From NCBI RefSeq assembly GCF_016808095.1, contig NC_068974.1, positions 34,069,090-34,133,089 of the forward strand: 64,000 bases of DNA. The letters run 5' to 3'. Shown piece by piece: positions 14,401-27,511 of this stretch. Position 1 is the stretch's first letter. Each line of letters starts with the position of its first letter. The notes beneath the pieces are model-generated. The model worked only from the letters and a program-made list of their open reading frames with translations, had not been told where the DNA came from and did not search any database. The position numbers and the translations under genes were made by a program. This DNA is from Vigna angularis (lineage: Eukaryota; Streptophyta; Magnoliopsida; Fabales; Fabaceae).

Positions 14401-15544
14401 TGTTGGATTCACTCGTTAATTCATTTAATTTCCTTCTACTAATACGAGTATTCTGTAATTTTATTATTAATTAAATTTATTTTTTAGAGTGTTTTTTCTT
14501 ATTTTTCAATGACAATTTTAAATATTTGATTTTTTTTTCATTATTGTTTTAGTCATATATATATTTGTTATGAATTTTTTAACGTACTTGTATTTAAAAA
14601 TCAAAATTATAAAATTGAAACTTATTTAAAAAATAGACTTATAAAATTTATCGTTTTTAATAATTTAATTAAATAAAATTAAGGTTACTAAAATATTGCG
14701 CACTATGATATTTTGCATGTTATAATTGGTAGAAAAAATTATAACAAATCATTCGTTACGGACGCTAGTCCACATATTTGTAGACCAAATATTATATGAT
14801 ATTATGAGATGGATTAAAATAAAATAAACTCTGACCGTATCATCGTCCTAATAAAAAATCATTGTTATTGATAACTAAAGAAAACATAATTATTTTACAT
14901 TTGTTCACATATAAAATAGATACTATGTTCATATTACCTCGTAACTAATAAATAATAAACTCTAATTTAACTTAAATATATTATTTTAATTTCTAAAATT
15001 ATGATGATAACTATATCATATCATCGCTATCAAGTAACAGATCGGTCAATTCTCATAAATATTTTTTAGAATCACATAATCAACGTTTATTTCTGTATAT
15101 AACTTTTCAGTCACTGATTAGAAGCATCAACATAACATAAGTTTAATAGGATTAGCAAAATAAATTTCACTTATGAATTATTGGGTCATAATTAGCCTAA
15201 TTTTAACCAAAAATTTATTTTAATACTTATAAAAAAATATAAAAAAAGTAAATGATTACATACATTTAAGATTTAATTATAATAACTAATTAATATATTT
15301 AACTGATTTAAACGTCGAATTACCTATAATACGATCCTATAATCCGGAAAAGTAACATTCTAATACGGAAGTCACAGTCAATTTTTCCATATCCTGTTGA
15401 GTGTGTATTCCAATTCTATACACATAAGAGAATTAGCATATGTCACAGTTTCAAACATTGAGGACCAATTGCACATTACATAACTTTAAAGGGCTGGTGT
15501 GTTTGTTCCCTATTCATTGATTATATATATGCAAACTGGTTATG

Positions 15545-15760
15545 CTATAAAAATTATTATTTTAACGACCTTCTTTCTCACTCATTGATAATATTCTATC
15601 CAGTTCTTAGTTTCACACCTTCACTGAAACAATTTCGCATCAAAGACTTTCTTAAAAATTGACCAGTCTTTTGATTAGCAACATTTTCTGAGAACATGGC
15701 GATTCCATTATGCATGGACTGGTCTAATTCTTATAAGCTCTCAATTTGATGAAAGAGATG
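15545..15760 (+). other. Promoter and gene-start-like segment without a long frame
   Basis: A TATA-like CTATAAAAATT lies near 15545. About 140 bp downstream an ATG at 15696 has a good plant context (AACATGGCG), but its frame closes after 17 codons (15696-15749). A second short frame starts nearby and runs 21 codons before a stop at the end of the CTCAATAA stretch. This looks like the start of a short transcript or the left-over 5' end of a gene. I recognise no peptide family. Confidence 0.2.
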
Positions 15761-15968
15761 CTTGCCTTATCCGAAAAGGCAACCTTTGGACTAACATTTT
15801 ATTCCTCTCAATAAAGACACAATCACAACTTCATTTCAATTATTTTTATTCATGCACTGCTACACTTTAACTTACCTCAATACCAAACATATTATATTAA
15901 TAACTCCTTTAACAATGAGAAAAGGTAATTTGATTAAGTTTATGGTGATGGGATTACAGAGATATGCG

Positions 15969-16097
15969 TCAAGTTTTAATTGGAAGTAGAGAATGGTGAT
16001 GGTCCTGGTCCTTCCCATTGGGATTATGTGACCACAAGAAGGCCATAATTTTCTCCACAAAGAATGGCTCCACGTGCTTGTTCCTATCTATATCGTC
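15969..16097 (-). other. Short minus-strand open segment of unknown nature
   Basis: On the minus strand a frame is open for 42 codons between stops at 16098-16100 and 15969-15971, with an internal ATG at 16046 giving 25 residues. The composition is protein-like (Asp, His, Lys, Asn and Trp well represented), unusual among translations of this AT-rich region. The frame continues protein-like upstream of the stop at 16098. It may be a remnant of a decayed exon. No family is recognised. Confidence 0.15.
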
Positions 16098-16489
16098 TCA
16101 ATAGAGGAAAACAACGTTGGTGTCAGTGAAGTACACATTCACTGTTATTTCCTCTCTATTCATCAAGCTCTCAATTCATCGACATCTATTATTGCACGGA
16201 TGAATTGACGAAACTGAAACCATCCAAACTTCCATATTTTAATTAATCCATCACCAAAAGCTAGTGGATTGACCAAAACATACACACTTTGAGTATGGGA
16301 GGAAATCAACCCAAGGCCTCTGTAGCTTGTAAGAAACAAATAAATCTACATGTTCCTCCACTGTAATTTCCAAACCCTGTTTGATGTGATGTTTCCTTTT
16401 GGAAACCATTATTAATATTCTTACCAACTGGGGCTCTTCACTCTTCAATTCAATTCATTTCACAGAAACAAACCAACAAAGCAAATTGA

Positions 16490-17448
16490 TTGGTTTTTTT
16501 TAACAAGAATGGGATAGTTTATCCCATTACTTATAAAAAATAAGATAATTAATTAAAAATTTATAGTATAAGTTTTTTATATTGAAATTGTCATGAGGGT
16601 GAGGACGACTTATTCAATAAAATCAAAAAAAAAAATCAAATCGTCATTAATCCTAACAATTTATTTATAAATTTTTTGAATCAAAATCATTACGAGGGAT
16701 AACAACTTTCAATTTAGAAAAAGTTGTCTATAGTCGTGAATACTTTTAATTAAACTAAAGTTGTCTTCACTCATGACAACTTCAATTTTAATAAATTTTT
16801 TAATATTTTAAAATGAATTTGAACAAAGATAAGTGTCAATCTTTTATATGATTAAGCTTAAATATTATTGGTGTTGTATCTGTCCAATTAATCTCCTTTC
16901 TCAGTAAATCCAATAATAGTATAAGAGTCGATGGTTAGTCTTGGTGACCGTCTTAGACAAGTACAATATGGTTTCTATATCGAAAGTCTTTCTAATAAAG
17001 ATTTTAGGTAAGCGTATCCACATATGAATGAAAGTATGAAAATGAGTACTTGTGAATAGGAATACTTCTACCGGAGGGGAGTTTACCAATGTGAAAAGGA
17101 CTCCCTTGAGAGAGATTGTTGGGAATCCAAGTATAAGTTTAAGTTTCACATTAAATAAAAATAAGAAAGTAGAGCACCATATAAGGATATACATTAATCC
17201 ATTGTCTTAAGATTTTAAATAAAGAATGACATCAATTCCTTATATGATTGGATTTAAGTATCAGTAATGAATGTTGTGTCTTTCCGGTTAACCTTATTAA
17301 TATTACATAACACTTAGATTTCATCTATCATAGTTAAAAAACATTGATGGAGGAATCGTCATGACTCCATACGACTGTAAATTTTAATTCAACCATTCAA
17401 TTTTTGTTAATAATGGGATAAACTACCCATTCATGTTAAAAAACCAAA
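16490..17448. mobile_element. Composite TIR element with an LTR-like repeat nested inside
   Basis: The left end (16490-16530, TTGGTTTTTTTTAACAAG then AATGGGATAGTTTATCCC) and the reverse complement of the right end (17411-17448) match over roughly 38 bp with small differences. Each end also holds a small self-complementary GGGATA..TATCCC segment. Inside, near 16600-16800, are repeated GTTGTC and CATGAC words. The middle (about 16900-17330) is a diverged copy of the repeat at 42815-43145. I see no certain target-site duplication. The long TIRs are more like a Mutator-type element than hAT, but that is inference. Confidence 0.5.
16935..17330 (+). repeat. LTR-like interspersed repeat, copy 1 (diverged)
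   Basis: This segment lines up with 42815-43145 in the same order and orientation. Shared landmarks are GGTGAC..AGAC.AGTACAAT, then GTTGGGAATC.AAGT, then AGAGCAC.ATATAA, then CCATTG.CTTAAG.TTTT, then a GGTTGGACT-like segment. The TGTTGGGAATC opening followed by a CTCACATT-like segment and ATATAA is typical of a plant LTR or retroelement 3' end, but no coding region is attached here. A minus-strand frame of 97 residues within it has no recognisable motif. Confidence 0.5.
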
Positions 17449-19256
17449 TAGATAATATAAACAGTAATACCCACACCTGTGTATGGTTGTATCCTTGTTG
17501 TATCCTTTTAGCAACCAAATGCAAGCATTGAAGAAGCATTAGAAAGACAAAGGGAGTCTACAAGAATAGGGACAGCAAGGCTTTGTCTACAAACAACAGG
17601 AACAAAGGGGGTAATTTTTTTTATGTCCAATCTAAATCTGAGTGATAAAAAAAATGGATGTTTCCTAGGCATGCATCAGGTTTGTCTAGCAAGAGGTGGT
17701 TGAGGGCACACACATCACAAAGTGGAAGATGAATATCATGTGATTGGGAGCTTAAATCTAAACCTTGTCTCGGTGTAAGGGTATAACAATACACTTATTT
17801 TATGTCCTACACGTTACAATCTAAGGCAGCACATGATCTACACACGTTCTCTCAGTGTGTCTGTGTGGTTTAAGAGTTACATGTCTTATCTCTGGAGCTT
17901 TTACAGAGAGTCAAGGAGCTAGGTAATGGGAGTTGGTGAGTGGACACATTAGTTGGATACCAAAATGAAGAGAATGTGATAAAAAAGTAGTTGATTTAAA
18001 GTCAACCCAGATTTAAGATACCTATGCTTTAGCTAAAAACACTAGAACTGGTCGTGTCAAAGCAAGAACTGTGGAGGGGGAAAGAGTATCACGGGCCATT
18101 CTTAAACAGCAAATGCCATTGTGGATGGCCAGTTAAGGATTAACTCCTGTTTTATCCTTGAACTGGTTGAATTTCTCATAAAATTACTAAGATCTTATTT
18201 AGATACTGTGGTTCAAGAATTGAAAACACCCCATAATATCTGTCCACAAATTTGGAGATTACTCAATGCAGTGCTGGGCCATGTTCCTCTATCTTAACAA
18301 TATCTGGTTATACATCAAATGGAAGATATTTTGTGGGTTACAATGAAATGAAATTGATATCAGAAAATCATGTGCAGCCTCAGAGATATTTTTCTAAAGC
18401 TCAAGTATAACCAGTGGCTTTATCTGTTAACATTGAAAAGCATATAGATGTTCACAATAAAAAAGAAACATACTTTAATATTTTATGTGATCAACATTCA
18501 ACAGAAGAAAAGCTTTCATCATCTTAAAGTAGAATAGTTATGCATTTCTGATCTATAAACACTCTTACAGTGGTCACGGCTGACATTTATCAGTTCTCTC
18601 TCATATTTTCGTCATCCCTGTCTAGGTGTCTTCACCCCGAATTATCTCTACCAAACATTTTCCATTGCTATAAAAAGGACCTATATACCATTGTACTAAA
18701 CTTTTCCACTAGCTCTCATTTCCCACGTGGATATTACGAATAGAAACAACCAAGATACTAACTACTACTACTTCCACGTATCTCATTTTTCTACCTCTAC
18801 TTTTTCTATATGTATGTTAGTATATAATCTTGGTAAGTCTTAAAAGATGTTATATTATACGAGTCTCGATGTTGTGGAAAAACTGTCTAAGCAAATAGCA
18901 TCCATCAACACGCAACAAACATCAAACCAACCCTTTCGAACTGTATTTTAGAACATCAAAACAGAGAGTTCAATTTCACCGTCCAGTGTAGTGTTCCCAT
19001 TCCAATATTCAATTTTGGTGAAACAAAAACGCACAATGATCTTGACATAGGACCACGGATTGTATTGCTTTTTTTTTTCTTTTTTTATATTTTTATCTGG
19101 TACAGGGGACCATAGTAAAGTAGAAAACAAACACACGTTTGTGGATCAAGTTTTCCCCTACGTACAACTTGGGAGGAGTCATCATCATCGTCATCGTTCA
19201 TGATGTGATAATGGTTCCACAATAGAATGCACCCTCGCTTGTGCCTCTGCTACCCT
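17449..19256. other. Intergenic region upstream of the LOG gene
   Basis: No coding frame is evident. Around 17500-18100 the base composition rises towards 40% GC and the sequence looks less random than the AT-rich DNA to the left, but I find no hairpin matching a conserved plant microRNA and no protein motif. The last several hundred bases are the presumable LOG promoter. Confidence 0.5.
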
Positions 19257-19264
19257 TATATAAA
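19257..19264 (+). promoter_or_regulatory. TATA box of the LOG gene
   Basis: TATATAAA lies 69 bp upstream of the first in-frame ATG (19333), the usual spacing for a plant core promoter with a short leader. Transcription would be expected to start near 19290. Confidence 0.65.
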
Positions 19265-19332
19265 GCCACGCACCAGTACTTCCATCAATTAACCGTTCAT
19301 TCATCGAAATTCTCAACTCAAGCCTTGGGGTG

Positions 19333-22300
19333 ATGATAGAGAAGACACTGTGTGAGAAAAAAGGAAACATGGAGGGTGAAGAAACTGAGATAAAAGAACA
19401 ATCCAGGTTCAAGAGGATTTGTGTGTTCTGCGGAAGTAGCCCTGGGAACAAGACTGGCTATAAGGATGCTGCTGTTGAGCTTGGGAAAGAGTTGGTAACA
19501 TCTCACTCTCATGTTTCTTCTGCTAATTTCAAACTCTGCTTCTTAATGCCAACCTTGTTTTGTTCAAGGAAATTGAACTTGGCACATGTTGTTTTTGGTT
19601 CATCCTGTTATTTTTGGTGGTCTTGGTTTGGGTTAAATGTTCAATTTAACCTTTGTTGTTTCTTCATATGTTTCTCGGTACCCCACATGGTTTCTTCATC
19701 CACATTTCAACTACAAAACCCCTTAAGAAAAGCGAGGTGAAAAAAAAATCCTTTTTTTTGTTTTTTTTTTCACAAGAGAGAGAGAATTAATTTTAAGTTT
19801 CATGGTTTTTTCATGCATATTTTGTAGTATGGTCTATACAGAGTTTAAGCATCTACCTTTGGAAGTTTCAGAGTTTTTGCTGATGGTGGGAGAGTTTAAT
19901 GAAAGAGTAACTACCATTGTTGAATTATTAACTGAACTAACTTATCTGGGCACTGTTTTAAATCTTGAAAAGGTGTCAAGAAATATTGATCTGGTTTATG
20001 GAGGAGGCAGCATTGGTTTGATGGGGCTGGTTTCCCAGGCTGTTTATGACGGGGGTCGCCATGTAATAGGGTGAGCAGAATTTTGGCTGTGATTTATGAG
20101 TGTTGTTGGATTGTATGATATGTTATTAATTTCAACTATCTCATGTCATGATATTGTCTGCAGGGTTATTCCCAAGACACTCATGCCAAGAGAGGTAATG
20201 TTAAGATGTTTTGGACGCACTTCATCAATCATGATTGGAAATAAAAAGAAAATGACTAAATATCCACCCAGAGAGAGGGGCACAGAACGAGAGACAGAGA
20301 GAATTATCTACAGACGCTTTACCTTTCCACCACAATATGCTTTTCTTGATCCAATCCTACCTATCCTCTTTAGACAAAGTGTTGAGATACTGTTCAGAAA
20401 ATGATTTCCAATAACATCTTCTTTTATAACATGATTCTTTTATAAATTGACAGTGTGAAGAATTTGTAAATTATGATACATAATCAGTGTAGTAAAACTA
20501 AACCTTTATATATTTGAACAAGTTAATGTGTAGTGAATTTGCACCTTAGTTTTGTTACGAATGACAGTGTATGAATTTTGCACTTTGTCTTTTGTGGTGA
20601 TTCTTTTAGGTTTTGAGGTGGGAGTAATGCTTGCTTTCCACGTTTTAGAGTCTTTTTCTATAAACTTATCTATCAATACACCTGGCAACCTGGGGTCATT
20701 CCTTCTGAGGCATTTTGTCTCTCTCTCTCCAAGTTCCATGTACCCTCTTTAGATTCTTGTGGCAACCCTTGTTTGATCTCCATTTTCTTATCATTGATCA
20801 GTAACTTTTTCAACCTTTCTTCGTTTGGTCTATTGTTTGGTTTATCTCCCAAAGGAAAATGTCAAGCTATACGATTCCCTCTTGAGCCCACTTCTGCAGT
20901 ACTCATCATTACCCCTCTTCCATTCCTGTCCATGCATTCACTCACACAAAAACCTCTTTATGGTTTCAGTGATAATTTGGATTCATTTGAAGGGCTTGTG
21001 GCTTTTTGCAGATCACTGGAGAGACAGTGGGGGAAGTGATGGCAGTAGCAGACATGCATCAAAGAAAAGCAGAGATGGCTCGCCACTCTGATGCCTTTAT
21101 TGCCTTACCCGGTTCGTACAACACACCATATTCCCTCTTAAACTCACATATCATCAACATTATACACACTCTATCTAACTTTTCACACTGCCTCATTTCA
21201 ATGATCTTGATTTCTGAGTAACAAAACAAAAACCACCCTCATGTAATTCCATTTCATCTTCTTTATCACTGATTATGATTTCAAAAGGAAAAAGCAATTG
21301 ATGCTCACTGTACAAATTCTGTTCTTTTTTGTATGAATGTGAGTTTTTTTAGTACACACTACTTTGTTTACTTTGTTGATGATGTTACGTGTCAGTTTTT
21401 TTTATGAATGTGAGGTTTTTTAATACACACTACTTTCTTGATGATGTTACGTGTCAATGAAAATGTACATATGACATGTCAACTGCAAATCATTATGTGA
21501 TAGAATGTCAGGACTTTAAAACTCATCCATAGATGGCTTATAGACATGTTTCGGACAAAATCCACATGATCTATGAGAGATTGTTCAACTTCTGTGATGC
21601 AGATGCTCTACTTTATTTCTCTAATGCATCAATAAATTTGTAGATGGGATCTAAGTTTAACAACATCAAATCCAGTGTAGAATACTCCATCACCAGTTTT
21701 TTTTCTTCTGTTTAAATCATGTTTTCCTGTTTGAATTTAGTTATACCATCTATAAAGTCTAGTAATATTCTTAAAGAAAGATTTCACTAAAAATAACATT
21801 AAAAATAAATTAATTAAAAAAAGAGTGAGACTTATTTAAATTTATTTATCTTGTAATAAAAAATATATTATACACTATAAGAGAATTTATTAAAAACATT
21901 TTTTTCTTAAATTATTTATTATTATTAAATTGAAATATTGAAAAGCTAAAATTGTAAAAGGAAACAGGACAGATTTCCAAAGATTACACACAGGCCCAAG
22001 AAAAACAAAACCAAGGGTCCCATATCGTTTCTTTCCCTATTATGATTCAATAAAAGAACTGTAAAAGGGGTCATTCAGTCTATCATTGTTTGGTTCCAAG
22101 TTTCTATATCCATATCCAAAAACATAATTAAAATGGAAAACGACAACAATGGCTGAGAAAACAATTAAATAAATAAATAAATAATTGCTTGCTATCTTCT
22201 AGTTTTGAAACTCAATTCTGTGTATATATATATAAACTTTTAAAATGAGGCACAGAAAGAAATAGGGAGAAAAATTAATTAATAATAATGTGTTTTCTTG

Positions 22301-22826
22301 ATATGTGTGAAGGTGGCTATGGAACACTTGAGGAGCTTCTTGAGGTCATAACTTGGGCTCAGCTTGGCATCCATGATAAACCAGTAAGGACCCTTCTTAA
22401 TGTTCAAAGATTTACAATGTATTAAGTTGAAGAATGGTTTTTGTTAATGAAAAGGTAATTTCTTAACAAAGATGATCATGGTTTTGGAAGGTGGGGTTGC
22501 TGAATGTAGATGGATACTACAATTCCTTGTTGTCTTTCATTGACAAAGCTGTGGAGGAAGGCTTCATTAGCCCCAAAGCTCGTCACATAATTGTATCTTC
22601 CCCATCATCAAAAGAGCTTGTCAAAAAGATGGAGGTAACTGCAATCTCTCTTTCGATTAATATTATAGACTATGTTTGTGGAAAAATATGATGGTTTGTT
22701 TTTTACATGTAAATGTCTGTATTCATTTGCTGATTTTTTGTTTGATGGTTACAGGAATATTTTCCACAGCATGAAAGAGTTGCCTCTAAGCTGAGCTGGG
22801 AAACTGAGCAGATAGATTACTCCTAA
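19333..22826 (+). CDS. LOG: LOG-type cytokinin riboside 5'-monophosphate phosphoribohydrolase
   Basis: The enzyme releases free, active cytokinin base from the riboside monophosphate in one step, in cytosol and nucleus (known for the family). Exons: 19333-19494, 19973-20070, 20164-20194, 21012-21111, 22313-22383, 22491-22634, 22755-22826; all phases join cleanly. Numbered from the ATG at 19369 the protein is 213 aa; the upstream in-frame ATG at 19333 adds 12 residues. Visible hallmarks are [10 protein letters not shown] near residue 16, [11 protein letters not shown] near 50, [14 protein letters not shown] near 101-114 and the signature PGGYGTLEE at 118-126, covering the expected nucleotide-binding and catalytic positions. 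The donor after exon 4 is GTTCGT, a weak but GT-type site confirmed by the frame restored across the signature. The tail is short and ends in DYS. No defect is seen. Which LOG paralogue it is cannot be decided here. Confidence 0.96.
21333..21456 (+). repeat. Tandem duplication of about 70 bp in LOG intron 4
   Basis: Two copies start at 21333 and 21404, each opening with ATGAATGTGAG and sharing TACACACTACTTT and GATGATGTTACGTGTCA. The second copy is shortened by about 10 bp in the middle. It lies within the 1.2-kb intron between exons 4 and 5. Confidence 0.8.
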
Positions 22827-23621
22827 AGTTGTGACATGTCTAGGTGATTAGAGGATTATGGAAGAATATGTGTAGAAACAGTTATTAGTTTAATGGCTTA
22901 AGAGAGTATTATTATTATTATTATGGCCATAATTGTTTCATGCTATTGCAACTATCTGCTAGTGTAAACTACAGAACTGACTTCAATGTAGCTGTCGAGC
23001 CTAACTACTCTGCTTAATGTGAATTCTGGTTTTTCACATCACATTTTCTAACATAATGTTTCTGAAAATTTGAGTTTTGAGACTGTAATTTCACACTGTG
23101 AAATTGTTCTCTTTTTTATTTCAGCTGTGAAACTAGAATTGAGTTTTGAGAAGATTTTGTTTTTATTGAGTCAATTTCACTTCATTTCAACTATAATCAT
23201 TGTATAAAGTTATACAATTAGACCTGTATACAGAGGACTAAACTAAATAGATGCGTTTTTTTTTGTTAATTGGTGAGAAAAATATGGAAATAATTATTTA
23301 AATTAAAGTGTATAATCGTTTTCATTTAGTCAATGAGGTGAGGTGTGTCAAATTTGAAAACTAAATTTAAATTAACAATATTCATTGAGTTAAGTCTTTC
23401 TTAAGAAATTTCTTCACATTCATATGATATGTGGAGATTTCAGATTTAAATTCCAATTCAAATTTAAATTAATATCAAATGCTATGAAACAATAGTATTT
23501 AGAGAAATAAAATAAAATTTCATATTAAATGAACAACAAATCACGTTATTTCATAAAAATTAATGAAAATTTAATTAAGCTAAAATTAATGTAACTCGTA
23601 CATTTAAAAGCATTAATTGGG

Positions 23622-23676
<55 letters not shown>

Positions 23677-26600
23677 TCGAACTTAAGAAAAAAAAGTCTA
23701 TAATAACATCACGTTATAAAATGCAACCAGAGAGAAGGCTACAATCTTGTATACAAAGGATGTTGCTTGCCACGGTTGAAGAACTATATTCAGAGTGTTA
23801 GCTATTAAAACAGAAAAGATGGAAAAAAAAGTGAAAAGACATATTACCTCAACTTGAATCAAAGCTTTTCAATATTGGTTAATGTGTAAATTAGTGTAGC
23901 AGTGATGGTGGTATTTTCAAATGTGAATATAATTTAGATGTAAATATTAGGTTTACTAGAAAAGGAGTTCAACATTAATGATATCTATTTTCAATCATAT
24001 AGATTGAAATTACTTTCAACCTAAAATATCATATTACTAGATTTTTACATATTTTATTTTTTTATTTTTATCTAATGTTATATTTATACTTATATTCATA
24101 TTCTAACAGTAAAAGTTTGTAATAATGTATAATATGATTTTATGTAAAATGTAGTACAAAGATATCACATTAATTTAAGAAAAATATGCACATCTCCTTT
24201 AATTATAGTACCAGACTTTATTCAATAGAGATAATGGTAGTTATTCTCCATTTTAATGCTTAGAAGTAGTGAAATAGTAGTACTCTTATCAGGACTTATT
24301 GTTCTCTTGAAGCTCAATATCTAAACTCAAATATTATTAACTTCTTATAATAATTTAAAAACCAAGAATTGTTATCTCAAATGGACCATAATTCCTAGGC
24401 TCAAGCTTACACAAAAAACCTAAAAATACTCGAATTGTTGATCTTAGCAATGTTATAATCTCATCAAACTTGGATCATAACATTGACACATTTTATGTGA
24501 ACAAAAACTCTCTTAACCCTCAAGTGGGCTTGTTCCAATAGTTTCACATAATTTAAGAGTCGAAATCAAGGACAATTTAAAACTTCATCTTTCAATTTTT
24601 TGAGATATCTTTTAAGATAAAATCATGACAAAGTTTCATGCTTCACAGCAAAAAATATATCAAATATGATGATTAACCCTAACAATATCATTCGACATTA
24701 TTGATATAAGATTACATCAATAATCAATTTAATTTTTTTTCATGTGTTGATTATTCATATAATTTATGTAACATAATAATAGTATATTTATTAAATATAA
24801 TTTTTTATATTACATTGAGTAAAATAATAAATTGATATAGAAAATGTTTTTGAAATTACAAAAACATTATAGTTTTTTATTTTTACAAAGTTAATTGACG
24901 TGATTTAATAGTTGCGTATTAATGTAGTTTTTGACTTAAAAGAGTGTTTCTCTTTTTTCTAACGAAGAAACTATTCAATAATTTCATAATAAAGAGATTT
25001 GTTAAAGACTTTGTGAAGCAAATGGTTAAATGGTTTGAAGATTTACGTTTAGGTACGAGTACACTTTTGTTTCTTTTTATAAATCGTAATATTATTTCAT
25101 AGGGTTTGACTATTATAAATATCAACCTAACCCACACACTCGAATAGTGCATAATACATTCACCAAGGCCAACTATGTTCTACGTGGTTTCCACTAAAGT
25201 GGTTCATTCCTACACAGAGACCAAACATCATTGTAATCATACCAAACTCAAATGTAGGAATACGAACATTTTATACACCAATCTTGACTTCCTCCAACAG
25301 TTTCTATACATCACGACCATATATATTCTTTTAATCAAATGAAAATCATTGTAAATTATAAATGTTGACTTTCTCGAAACTTTTTGAGAAGTCCTCACGT
25401 GCATACTTTGAATGGGAAAAAAAAGTTTAATATGGTTTTATTCATTAAATAATTGAACTATGCAAAATTCAAAAATGACCAGAGAAAAGACAATAAAAAA
25501 AGGAAAAAAAAATGATAACATATATATTCAAATTCATTCTTGACTATTTACTTTAACTGCGGTAATCATTATTTACTTTTCATCTAATAAATTTTTCTAC
25601 CTCCTTGTATTATTAAATTTTCATGTAGATTAAGATGTCTTTTTTGGAAATAATGAATTTTTGGTCTAAAGCTACATGCATTTCTTCCATGTTGCTCTTC
25701 ATTTTTTAGTAGAAGACCCACCATTAATTCTAATTAAGAATATCATTTGAATCATTCTTAGTTGACTCTTTATATAAAAGAGAGCATAACATCCAATAAT
25801 TTTATTTATTTATCAAGAAATGATTTTTTACATTCCTACCTATGATTTATCGTACTTCTAGCAAACATTTTTATAAGGTAATGATAAAAAAAACTTTTGT
25901 ATATGTAAAAAAAGTAAAAAATAAAATAATACATATAAGTTAAATATAAAAATTTATTGATTGTGAAATAATTCTTTGATAAAATATGTTACTTACACTA
26001 ATTATTGAACATAATTGACTAATAAAGTTATACTAATGTCAATTAGGCACTTCAAGTTGTGAAATATTTTCAATTCATCTTGTTTATCAACATGCCCTGA
26101 ATATTTAACTTCTTCGAAAGATAACTGGTGATTTGTCCCATTCAATTAATGTTATGTCAACCCCATGTGTCTTCTCTCTCCATCTCAATGGCAACTCACC
26201 AGAAAAGGAGGAAAGTGAAAATGAAAACTGAAAAAATGGCTAAGTATTTTCATTGGAATAAAAAGGCTGTGTTCCCATTATTTCAATACCCTTTTTTTAT
26301 AGCCTAAGCGAACAAGATACATTTGAATTCTCTCATGCACAAGCTAACCATTTTCTTGCCATGAGTTTCTTGCGCAGAACCCGCCTAAGTTCGGCGATCA
26401 GCCATTAACAAAAGTTTGCTGCAAATTTCATTCACGTATCTTCTTCAAAAGGTCAAGCAGACCATCGATGGCTTAATATATATATTATGCAACATATAAC
26501 GAGTTCTGACTGATTTATTAGGCCTCACTCTTTGACAGCAAATAACCCTTTTATTTTGCTGAATCATATATACATATACATATACCTATTTCTCTAGCTT

Positions 26601-27155
26601 TAGGGCTGTTACTTGTTTTGCTCAAGAAGCTAAGCCTTTTGTTTTATCTCCTTCCTTCAAGATAGTGTGCAATGTACGTATTACTTCAACCCCATGTTCT
26701 TTCTCATGTTTGATTGTGCCTTTAAGGTTATATTATATGTCTTTTCCTGCTATGTAAAGTTTCCTACGTAGAGGTTATTTTCGGTTTTGACTAGGGCCCT
26801 TAAATCATGCTTGAATATCTAAAACCTGAATATCAAAATGCAAATGAATAATGTATGTTTTTTTTTTTCTTCTCTAGGAGTTTGAGATATCTTGTGATCT
26901 TCATGGACTTAAGAATACGGAACACGAAAATGAGTTATATTAGGAGGGCATGCAGTGCCAAAAACACAAGGGTTACCCTTTTCAACGGCATCAAATTTGG
27001 CTTTCATTGGTTTCTTAAAAAAAGTGTGCACGAAGTAGTGTGTAGTGAATGAAGGTAACGCGTATGCTAATGAACTTCTTGCTCTTAAGCGTTTAGGCCA
27101 TGTGACCCGTGATGCAATTTTCATGGGAACTTCTAAACTATCTCTCACCTTTTCT
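22827..27155. other. LOG 3'UTR and intergenic region
   Basis: The LOG 3'UTR probably occupies the first 200-300 bp and includes an (ATT)n run near 22907-22923. Beyond it the DNA is AT-rich with an (AT)n/(AC)n array at about 23632-23676. A 77-codon minus-strand frame (24919-25152) and the overlapping short frames at 26855-27196 show no recognisable motif or codon character, and I do not call them genes. Segments near 26340-26660 are less AT-rich and may be promoter or leader sequence for the next gene. Confidence 0.5.
23632..23676. repeat. (AT)n-(AC)n compound microsatellite
   Basis: About 34 bp of AT units followed by about five AC units, in the intergenic region downstream of LOG. Confidence 0.9.
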
Positions 27156-27158
27156 ACT

Positions 27159-27173
27159 AATATATAATATAAA
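27159..27173 (+). promoter_or_regulatory. Possible TATA box for the glycosyltransferase gene
   Basis: AATATATAATATAAAG lies about 345 bp upstream of the ATG at 27512. A polypyrimidine-rich AG acceptor (TTTTGCAG ending 27486) sits 25 bp before the ATG, so the leader probably contains a small intron; its donor may be near 27400. Both calls are from consensus only. Confidence 0.35.
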
Positions 27174-27511
27174 GCACACAAACCATGGTTTTTCATATTT
27201 CACAAACCACCCATTGCTTTTCTCTTCTCTTTCAATTTCCATCAGAAACAGTTATATATCTAGAAAGACTGATAATTTGTTTGGATTGCATTTTGATCCA
27301 ACTCATCTCACGTTTAACTCAATCTATCCCTCACGTTGCTTTTGTGTTTATGCATTGAAAAGTGCAAAGCTTCACAGATTTTCAAACACATCCTTATTGG
27401 TTAGACTCAGTTGGAGTTTCTCTTGCAAAATTGTGACAGTAAAACTGCCAGGTGTAGGTACTAACTTTGTCTGTGTTGTTTTGCAGGTTAGAGGATATTG
27501 AATCATCTAAA

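Noticed and set aside
16901..17194. 97-codon minus-strand frame
   Set aside because: It lies across the diverged LTR-like repeat and has no motif; the matching repeat at 42815-43145 does not preserve it.
17460..18100. Possible microRNA or other structured RNA in the less AT-rich stretch
   Set aside because: No match by eye to the conserved plant miRNA families I checked and no extended hairpin seen; a folding scan would be needed.
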